DNA from: Stratiolaelaps scimitus
Lineage: Eukaryota; Arthropoda; Arachnida; Mesostigmata; Laelapidae
Direction: 5' to 3'
Length of the DNA: 64,000 nt
Assembly (NCBI GenBank): GCA_019614645.1
Contig: JABWDB010000003.1
Coordinates: forward strand, 20,917,001-20,981,000
Shown here: piece after piece, positions 55,934-64,000 of the stretch
How positions within the stretch are numbered: position 1 is the stretch's first letter
How the letters are laid out: the number at the start of each line of letters is the position of its first letter
The notes under the pieces: generated by a model
Told to the model about the DNA's origin: nothing
The model's input: only the letters and a program-made list of their open reading frames with translations
Databases searched by the model: none
Made by a program: the position numbers and the translations under genes

Positions 55934-58900
55934 ATGGATGAGGTGGACAGTGTGGTCATCTCCGACAGGTGAGTTGCTTCGACACCCGGCAGTGAACAAC
56001 ATACGCTCCAAACAAAGAACGTCTATATTTGGATAAAGTTGTAGTGGGTGATCTTCGATTCTAAACTAATGTGTCCTCCCGTCCGGGTCGATCGCTTACA
56101 CCCTACCGGATTTTCTCCGAAACGCTAATACCAACGTGTTTGGCAAAATGAGAGTAAATTTACCAACTTCTAGATAAGCAGAGTTGTAAACTGCTGCACT
56201 GGACTTCATTGGTATAGCCGGTGAATGTTAGTAGGCACAACGACTGACAACCGATTAGAAACAATTAGACCTTGAGGTGATCGTGGGCGCATTATCAACA
56301 CTAAATGTTTATCCGAGTGAGACCTTACCTCGTTCACTAGTTGACAAAAAGTGGCTACTTGAAATTGATGTCGAAAAGTATCTAACACAATTAATTTATT
56401 TTTTCACTACACTTAATTTATTTTTAAATTGTACTGAAATTCGGATCCAGATTTGTGGCAATCACAATCGTTAGATAGACATAATTGCTCTGCGAATTAT
56501 GTGACCTATGTTAAATTGTTGGTTCGGTCAATCGTTCGGATATAGATGTAGTCTCATAATGCTAAGCTCACACTCACAAATGAGTATGCCTACATTAGCC
56601 AACTTGGAGTGGAAATAATAATAGTAATTCATTGTGAACCTCTGTGAACTATAGAGGTATATAACTGCGTATCATTTTGTTTCTAGTAATGATGATGTCG
56701 ATTCTAAAGCTGCGGCAACAGAAAGTGATCCCACTACGTTGGGCTCCGCAGAAGAGACAAATGTATTGTCTAAGAAGGACAAGAGATTGCCTCGCGTATA
56801 TGCAGCAGCCGTCGAGGCTCTGTCGGCTCGACTGGACAAAAAAACCCAGCTCAAACGCTATATATTTCGTCAGGAAAGGTGTCGTAACCTAGGCAGAATG
56901 AAGCGACTGATGTCTTTGGTAAGGATGACCTATGAATGGTTAATTAATTCAAACAGTGGTTCTATTGTTTCCTTATAGCACACAAATTAAAATGTCTACA
57001 CTCAGAGTGGGGAAAGAGAGAGGCGGAGAGAGAGAGAGTGTGTGTGTACCCAATGTACTGACGCACCAAGATTGCTTGAATTCAACACCTTTCAGGCATA
57101 CGACAACTACGAAAATTTGATCGGCACATTAAAGAACTGTGGATTCTCGTTTGAACGCTGTGATAAACGGTGCGTTTTTAAATATTAACACATTTTTGCC
57201 CAAGGAAAGACTTGAAAAGGAGGTTTTTTTTATTCAATGCGTATACATTTTTGCTTTTTAACCTCTTGCCTGTGTGCGATTATGACTGTCGTAGTTCTGC
57301 GTCGGTTACGGTATAGCCTGGCCGAACGTCAACTAATAACATGTTGTGGTAATTGCGAGTCTGAGATTGGTAGAGTTGGTTTTAATAAGGAACAAATATT
57401 TGTTGTTGTTGAATGTTTTGTGTTGTTTATTCCTAGGTTGGCGGCCGTGATTGCAGCCGACGTCGCGTTCTCATCCGAATTCTATCTACCGGTGAGCAAG
57501 CATCCGAAAGTTCTCGCGATTATGAAACTGAAGGCCCCTTTACAGGAACTGAAAGCAATTAAAGTAGAGACCGCTCCTTCCAAGGTAGGAATGGCTAAGC
57601 CATCTCAAGTTTACGTGGGCCTAGCCCCCTAGATGTTGGTAGTACCCATTATATAGGAGCATTCTGAGACCTTCCCAAGTTTCTTGCTTATAAAAAACAG
57701 TCCATTCGGAGGACTCCAAAAATATGTGATTAATTAGTGCCTATTTATAGATATAATAGCAGGGGATAGATGCATATCCTTTCGAGATGTACTGAAATTC
57801 TTTCATTTATTATTCCTCAATAAAAAGGTTGTCTAGAAAAAAAAGAGCTTTTAAATGGCGTAATTTTTATTGAGTCTTGCCACGTATGATAGACTGCTGG
57901 GCTTGTTTCTTTTGATTCTGCGTGAATCACATTCAATGCCATCGGGATAGCAATGTCTGGAACTTGCAAGCAAAGGGTCCCGGGTTGGACTTCCATAGGG
58001 CACATGCGAATCGATACGGTCTGGTAATTGTAGATTTTTCGAAATAATATTTCAGTCTTCGCATGTGAGGTTGCATACTGTCAATATGACCTTTAAGTTT
58101 AAACTTGTAGTTGGAGATACGAAAGATACCTTCCTCTAACCTGGGACAGACTGCGCTGAATATGTTGAGACTTCACAACAGTGAGAGTCATTGGCTTTCG
58201 TTGCTACCTATTTTTTAATATCTGATAACCTAAATCCAGGAACGGTTCAGATACGCCCATCTGAACAAATTGAACTCATCTCGTGAGCATTTGGAGAAGT
58301 CCCTTAAAAGGGATGGTTACGTTCTCTCGAAATTCGAAGCTCCGGAGAATGCCACTACTGCAGGTACGCACACCATCGTCTTTATTAACATAACCCTGCC
58401 CACTGTGGAATATTTTATAAAAATATTCGATTTCCTAGATATTTTATGCAACGGTCAAGTAATAGAAATGTCTATCCAACTAATTTACATAACCTACAGT
58501 ACGAGCGCTCATAAATATAATACTCACAAACGCTCACTTTATTATTAATAGCCAAAATGGGGGGGGGGGGGGCATACAATTCAACTGTAACGTTAATAGT
58601 TTTCATTATTATTGTGAATACCACTGAACACTATCATTTTCTCCGTCCGATCAGACATTGTTGGGTTATGTAATGATATCGAATTCCTGTTTTGTTCACC
58701 AGAGGAAGTCCTCGAAGCCTACTTTAGTCACCTTCGGACGCTCGAGATCTTCGAATACACGTGGGACCTGCATTTTCCAGACGATATCCTCGTGTTCAAT
58801 TTCAAATGCGATATCCACAAAATAATTCCATTCCGCCGCAAGGAGTTGCTCATCTACGATAAATCCGTGGCTGCACCTGCACGCGCTCTTGGTGCTACCA

Positions 58901-61900
58901 CACGTAAGCAACATAGAGATAGTTGAAGAAAATTTATATATATATATATATATAGTGTCTAATATGATAATATAGATGATTGCGTGTAATTCTGAGCATC
59001 TCAATCGACGTTCGCACAGAAACACTGCACACGGTTGCTCTTCAGCGTTCCGTTCAATTCTGCCTTTCAGATGACAAGGTGTTAGATGCCTGTTCAGCTC
59101 CCGGCAATAAGGCAACGCTGATTGCTCAAACATGCAAGTCGCTAGTGTGCTGTGAAAGGAACGAAAAGAGGTCAGCACCAAAACATGGCCATATTCTCTG
59201 CTTCCCACCAACAGAAACCTTAGTAACGCCTATTATGGCGTTTCGACAGTAGAACTTATATACATACTCGCTCCAGAGTCATTTAGATGTTTGTACCTCG
59301 CAAGATGCATCTTTGAAGATACCTAATAATGATAATACCAATTGTCATCGAGCCCAATGAGAACTCCGTTACTGTTTCTTTACCGTGTGCGTAGACCCAT
59401 GAATAAAACGGTGTACATTAAGTTTTGAGCAGTAAAATATAACCGTACCGCAGGAATCGCCGTAGACGTGGAGAGCAATATACATGTCGATAGCTTCTAA
59501 TGTTTTTTCTGATAACTGGATATGTAAGACAACACATATATTAAACTATTGCTGGGTTGTTCTTTCGTTATGCCAGATATCGAGTCCTTTGTGAGAACAT
59601 CTGTACGAGTTTCGCTAATAAACGATGCGATGTTAAAGTGCTACACGTCGACTTCCTTAAATTAAGTCCCGATGATCCCCGAGTTCGGGACTGTACAATG
59701 GTTATCGTCGACCCAAGCTGCAGTGGCGGTGTGGACTTCGAGCGTGAGGTATGTATATGCCGGACAGCACACAAACCTATTGCTGGCAACCTAAATCTTC
59801 GATGTGGCCTTTCTTCTTCGCTGTAGCTGATAAGTCTGCCTTGACATCAGGGAGGACTCAGTCCTACAGTACCACTATAGCAAATACCTAAAATGTGAAG
59901 CCTAGTCTGCATTCGCCGTCATCAAATAAGAAGTGATCGATTACGAAGTTCGTTACTCCTCCCCGGCATCTCAATTTTTTCCGTATTGCCAAGTGGTCAA
60001 GCCTCGGACAGTGGCCTACCTATTAGATCTACCTTTCAACATTTTTAACCAGTCTCCATAAATTTATCTCCTGGCAACCCTGGAAGTCTCAAGCAGCAAC
60101 GACAACAATAACAGCACACAACAAACAACAACAACAAATTTTGTGGAGGGCTTCAATGATGTTGCGCTTTTGCGAGTGGTTCCATCTTTTGAGGTTTTGA
60201 CCGTCCGAAAAACTTTGCTTGAGCATCTATAACATAGCCCTTATTTTACATTTTACTGTGTAAATTCTTGGGTGCCCCAAGTCAACCCGCCTTGCAAGGT
60301 AACTGGGGACACGCATAAAATCGGATGAAGCTGAAACTCATATTTTTTACTGCACGTCTGGGAATTGCGCAGGACTGAAAAATGGACACGCCCACGAACT
60401 TTGAGCCAAAGTGTTCCACTGTGCGAAATAGCTATTGTTGTGTGCGAACGCTAGACGTGAGAACCTGCCTCGAATATGACCATTTGTCGGTGGTTTCGAT
60501 ATTAATAGCACACACTATGCAAAACGATGTCTACAGGAGATCTAAGGTGCGCATTGATTGGGTTGCAGGTGGATCATGCAAGAGTGGAACGGTTGGCAAA
60601 TTTACAGGCGGCTTGCCTGAAAAGAGCTCTCTCATTTCCCGAAGTCGAAACCGTTGTTTATTCTACGTGTTCAAGGTAAAATACGAGCGGATCAACATAA
60701 TCAATTGTTTCGTTAGGGTATCTGTTTACTTATCGCTTTGCACCATCTACATTAAATCTGGGGAGGTAAATCCGGGACCGGCAATGTTGTGCCACGGTTC
60801 CTTGCATCCAATTCCGTGAATGCTAAATGTTGGCTTGGACAGTCAGCCCGAAGGCACTGTGAGTTCTCCCAGAACTTGCAATATCTGCCTCGTTGTCTAA
60901 GTCACTTTCATTCCTGTTATCGATTATGATGTAATGCTTCGTGCTATCCTGACGAAAAACCCTGACATTTCAGAGAACATCGCGAAAACGAAGAAGTCGT
61001 CAAAGAAATTCTTGAATGGGTCCAGTCGCAACCACAGGATAAATACAAAGGTAAGGCTGAATCCATATTGTTCATAGCTTCACATAGCTGCATTTGGCAT
61101 GATCGCTTCTTAGCTCGCCAGATGTCTTTTTTTTCACTTTTAGCTGCTATACCATGTATATGTAGTTGTAACATGTTTCCGTGAGATGTTTGCCTTGCTG
61201 TTTTTCAGCAATATACATGCATTTGACGAAATAGATGTATAAACGTGATTTTTGTTGACCTAGGGACTTGGATGCTTCAAAAAGCTCTGCCCGACCTCCC
61301 GTTTCGCGGAAATGAGGAGCGATTTCCAGGGATTGGCGACAACTGCCTCTTCTTCGACGAAACTCGCTCGAAGACCTCGGTTCAGTTTGTCGCTAAATTT
61401 GTTCTGTTAGTGAAAAAGTAAGTTCCCTGTTAACCTTCTTCTCAGTCGGTGTTCGGCTTCTCGATAGGAAATCTCTTTCTTGTATCTCATTGTCCTGTTC
61501 CAGTGAACTATCTCAATTTAAAGTCCGGACTTAGGTATGGTGACGCAGATGTATCAAATCGCGAGTGTGTGGCTCGAGGAAAGCTCGCAAAAAATAACGA
61601 CTTAAGTGGTGCAATTACAATCGGCATTGCGTATAGCAGCATTTCTTGTCCTGTCGGGTCGAAAACACATGACGAGGGTACTATTGCACTTCGGGAGCCA
61701 TCGGAATGTTTCGACCCAAGTGGAAACAGTTTTGTTAACCCCATAGTATATATAACATATAGCAATGTGCTTTAGACTATTCCTGTATTGATACATGAAC
61801 GTTGTCGCGCTGCGACTGTGATATTTTTCTCATTCTTTCCTTTTCAGAAAAATAGCCACTGCCAAATTGAAACGTGACCCTCAACTGAGATTGAAGCTCA

Positions 61901-61983
61901 AACGGTTGCGCCGAATTAAGAGGAAACGACAAAGGGAGAAATTGGAAAAGGCAAAAAACAACGCTAGCGAGCAAAAGAAATAA
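55934..61983 (+). CDS. NSUN5: NSUN5, 28S rRNA cytosine-C5 methyltransferase (12 exons, complete)
   Basis: This is a SAM-dependent RNA m5C methyltransferase of the NOP2/Sun family; the yeast and animal orthologues (Rcm1/NSUN5) modify one cytosine of large-subunit rRNA in the nucleolus. Exons: 55934-55968, 56687-56918, 57096-57169, 57437-57584, 58240-58363, 58703-58903, 59071-59170, 59577-59748, 60569-60675, 60974-61050, 61264-61417, 61848-61983. All are GT/AG with consistent phase, 1560 nt, 519 aa. Visible motifs are SAM motif I DACSAPGNK (near residues 277-285), motif IV DPSCSG with Cys near 353, and motif VI YSTCS with the catalytic Cys near 396, so both family cysteines are kept. The N-terminal exons correspond to the PUA-like and helical region (RFRYAHLNKL). 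The C-terminus is a long Lys/Arg-rich tail, reasonable for nucleolar retention. The ATG at 55934 was chosen because its 11 codons plus AG splice in phase to exon 2. A polyadenylation signal AATAAA lies at 62049-62054, about 66 nt past the stop. It is head to head with XRCC1. Confidence 0.94.
58559..58572. repeat. Poly-G run (14 G) in NSUN5 intron 5
   Basis: Fourteen consecutive G on the plus strand, unusual in this AT-rich region and a likely sequencing or replication slippage site. Confidence 0.9.
60676..60960 (+). mobile_element. Possible LINE ORF2 N-terminal remnant with 2A-like NPGP motif
   Basis: Inside NSUN5 intron 9, one frame reads IYIKSGEVNPGPAMLC (motif about 60748-60795). This resembles the 2A-like GDIExNPGP peptide found near the N-terminus of many CR1-type LINE ORF2 proteins. 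About 25 codons later a CNIC pair appears, where those proteins often have a zinc-finger (PHD-like) start; then a stop breaks the frame. Compared with the family motif two residues are missing. Short and degenerate, so only suggestive. Confidence 0.3.
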
Positions 61984-62048
61984 GGTGTCCTCGAACATGT
62001 TACATAATGATGCTCGACAAGCTTGCTATTTGTTGGCAGTGTGTAAAG

Positions 62049-62054
62049 AATAAA
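62049..62054 (+). terminator. NSUN5 polyadenylation signal
   Basis: Canonical AATAAA 66 nt after the NSUN5 stop codon, before the start of the convergent retrotransposon tail. Confidence 0.6.
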
Positions 62055-62324
62055 TTGAATTCACTACGTTGCTTGTAAATGCTGTGCCTATTGAAGTTGC
62101 GTAAATCTCAATAGCAGTAACAACACCTAACAGAGGTATTGACATTGTGCCTTACTTATTCGGCTAGTGACTCGCACGCTGCACTTCAATTGTACAACAA
62201 GGGGCCACTAGGCGTAATATTTTTTTCATTTTTTTCATTTCATTTGAGGTTTATTTTCGGAACTGCAGTTCAACAATGCTTAAGTTCTCGCAGAAAAAAA
62301 TATGATAAAGGTTTGTAAAAACAA

Positions 62325-62398
62325 GGTCAGGATAATCTGACTTAGAACACGGTCAGGATAATCTGACTTAAAACACAAATCAGGACAATCTGAACAAA
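62325..62398 (-). repeat. Three 26-bp tandem repeats in the retrotransposon 3'UTR
   Basis: Three head-to-tail units built around TCAGGATAATCTGA lie at 62325-62350, 62351-62376 and 62377-62398. The first two are almost identical and the third is diverged. Each unit contains a short dyad (TCAG...CTGA) and could fold. They lie between the stop codon and the shared SINE/LINE tail. Confidence 0.85.
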
Positions 62399-62623
62399 TA
62401 AAATAATTGTAAAAACCAGGCACATCCCAGTCCGGTGTGCGAAATTAGTCCCGGTAACAGAGACCTGTGGCAGTAGACTGACAACTATTGCTATAATTGT
62501 CGACTATTCAAAGTTTAGCAAAATATACAGTTATAATCGTCAATGTTTAACACAATTATTGACAAATAGAATATATACACAGTAGCAGAAAATTACAATA
62601 AAGCCATCGGGTCCCTGAAACCA

Positions 62624-64000
62624 TTAATCGGTGATAAAGTTACTGCGTGTACGCACTTCTTTTTTTAAAGCACGGGCAAATAATTTTACTGAGGACAGGC
62701 CCCGGATCTCCGAGGGGAGTGAGGTCCAGACTGCTGGTAGTCGGTAAGCCAGAGCATGGCGACTAGACTCTCTAACAGTAAATGGCATCTCAAATCGAGT
62801 GGCACGACGGGTAGAGCGACTGGCGGCTGCGGTGATTGGAAATGATATCTCTTCTGAAATGATACCTCTGACCATCTTAAAAGCGAGGACCGCTACATGG
62901 ACGGTGTACCACGCCCGGATTGGTAGGAGGTTGAGATCTCTGAAAAGGTCGGCAACGGAATCTCTACGTTGTCTACCAAACACTGCCCTGAGGGCATCGT
63001 TCTGAGTGACCTGGACGCGATGAAGGATCCCGCTGAAGCCACCACCCCATATGGATAGCCCATAGCATATCAGAGGCACAAATAGCGCTTTGTACAAGAG
63101 AATTAGACACTTCGACGGCAAGCCCAGTTCTCTAAGGCGACGGATCGAGGCGATCACCGCGTAGCACTTGGGCAGCAGTGTCCCCAGATGACTCCACCAT
63201 TTGAGAGTCTCATGCACAGTCAGACCTAAGCATTTCACGGACGGGGACAGAGCCAGGCTCAGGCCACGAAACTGAACAGGGCCGGACATACCGGGTCTAT
63301 GGGGTGAGCGGAACAGGGTAATGCCTGTTTTCCCTGCGTTGATGACCAGGCCGAACTTTTCAAATAGGCCCACCACTACCTCCACGACAGTGAGAGCTTC
63401 CTGCACGTCTCCCTGAATCTCGGAGTGCCGAATACGAAACAATAGAGAAGTGTCATCGGCGTACGCAATAGCCCTACACGCCTTGAGCGATACCGTCTTC
63501 AGAAGGATGAAGTTAATTAGGATGATGAACATAAAGGGACCCAGAATAGAGCCCTGTGGCGTACCAATGTTAATCACCTGCGGAGAAGATTCAACATCTC
63601 CAACCCTCACCGCCTGCTGCCGATCAAGCAGGTACGAGCGAAACCACGCGACGACCGTCGAAGCACAGCCTAGCTTCTCCAGCATCTGAAGGAAGTAGGA
63701 ATGCCGGAGGCAGTTGAAAGCGGCCGACACATCTAAGAAGACGCCAAGGCATAGTTGGCCCTTCTCGATAGAATTCACGATCTCCTGATGCAGATGCGCT
63801 AAGGCAAGCTCCGTGGACCGTGACTTACGAAAACCGAATTGACAGGGCGAAAAAAACCCGGCCGCGTCGAGGTGCGCCTCAAACCTGGTCAGAACCAGTT
63901 TTTCAAAGACTTTAGAGAGATAATCGACTAAGGAGATCGGGCGGTAGTTCGCTGGGAGCCTGCGATCGCCCTTGTTTTTGAACAGAGGGATGATCTTAGC
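62624..64000 (-). CDS. Non-LTR retrotransposon ORF2, reverse transcriptase part (5' end outside window)
   Basis: The frame is open from the window edge at 64000 to the TAA at 62624-62626, 458 codons visible. The edge-proximal part contains the RT start motif NYRPISLVDYLSKVFEKLV and FSPCQFGFRKSRSTELAL. Next come FLDVSAAFNCLRH (RT motif A), GTPQGSILGP (motif B) and AIAYADDTSLLF with an intact YADD catalytic box (motif C). The C-terminal region has SLPSEIRGLSSVKLF, typical of the tail of CR1/L2/Jockey-type ORF2. The endonuclease domain would lie beyond the window. The absence of stops or frameshifts in 1.4 kb suggests a young, possibly active copy. The clade is inferred from RT style only; a tree would settle it. 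Confidence 0.9.
   Translation of the reverse strand, partial: AKIIPLFKNKGDRRLPANYRPISLVDYLSKVFEKLVLTRFEAHLDAAGFFSPCQFGFRKSRSTELALAHLHQEIVNSIEKGQLCLGVFLDVSAAFNCLRHSYFLQMLEKLGCASTVVAWFRSYLLDRQQAVRVGDVESSPQVINIGTPQGSILGPFMFIILINFILLKTVSLKACRAIAYADDTSLLFRIRHSEIQGDVQEALTVVEVVVGLFEKFGLVINAGKTGITLFRSPHRPGMSGPVQFRGLSLALSPSVKCLGLTVHETLKWWSHLGTLLPKCYAVIASIRRLRELGLPSKCLILLYKALFVPLICYGLSIWGGGFSGILHRVQVTQNDALRAVFGRQRRDSVADLFRDLNLLPIRAWYTVHVAVLAFKMVRGIISEEISFPITAAASRSTRRATRFEMPFTVRESSRHALAYRLPAVWTSLPSEIRGLSSVKLFARALKKEVRTRSNFITD

Larger units (their letters stand above)
62220..64000 (-). mobile_element. Non-LTR retrotransposon (CR1/L2/Jockey-like), 3' half with 3'UTR
   Basis: The element spans the open RT frame above plus about 400 bp of 3'UTR. 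Its 3' end is an A-rich simple repeat (AAATGAAAAA-type, 62220-62245 in plus coordinates). Just inside this end, 62246-62295, is a segment reading GAGAACTTAAGCATTG then CTGCAGTTCC and AATAAACC on the element's sense strand. The same segment forms the tail of the SINE copies in this window. The 5' end and any target-site duplication are outside the window or not identifiable. Confidence 0.85.

Overview
This window looks like nuclear DNA of an arthropod. A chelicerate, plausibly a mesostigmatid mite, is my best guess. The reasons are AT-rich intergenic DNA full of (TA)n microsatellites, conserved metazoan genes split by mostly short GT/AG introns, a divergent FEM1-family paralogue, an R1-like and a second non-LTR retrotransposon, and a tRNA-derived SINE. 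No bacterial, organellar or viral gene set is seen. The taxonomic placement is inference. Three genes could be rebuilt exon by exon with matching splice phases, and a fourth is a single long ORF.

Layout. (1) 1-33.2 kb holds no gene I can name. It contains SINE copies, three small dispersed repeat families, microsatellites, several perfect foldbacks, a decayed R1-like retrotransposon (27.2-28.8 kb), a CAG/CAA-rich GC-rich tract (22.6-26.3 kb) that resembles an arthropod 5'UTR/promoter region, and a few unidentified exon-like ORFs with good splice sites, mostly on the minus strand. (2) 33.2-38.2 kb, minus: a complete 11-exon gene for mitochondrial delta-1-pyrroline-5-carboxylate dehydrogenase (ALDH4A1, 569 aa). 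(3) 38.2-44.2 kb: intergenic, with one striking hairpin. (4) 44.2-54.15 kb, minus: XRCC1, with N-terminal domain, BRCT1, acidic linker and BRCT2; only the very first coding exon was not found. Its 5.8-kb intron holds an intronless FEM1-like gene (49.2-50.9 kb) on the same strand. (5) 55.9-62.0 kb, plus: a complete 12-exon NSUN5 gene (519 aa), arranged head to head with XRCC1. (6) 62.2-64.0 kb, minus: the 3' half of a non-LTR retrotransposon with an open reverse-transcriptase frame, cut by the window edge.

The genes do not form a pathway. They cover proline catabolism in mitochondria (ALDH4A1), single-strand break repair scaffolding (XRCC1), 28S rRNA cytosine-5 methylation (NSUN5) and a putative ubiquitin-ligase substrate adaptor (FEM1-like). 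The most interesting relations are structural. The terminal retrotransposon and the SINE family scattered through the window share the same 3' tail, which suggests this LINE lineage mobilises the SINE. The FEM1-like gene looks like a retrocopy living inside a DNA-repair gene.
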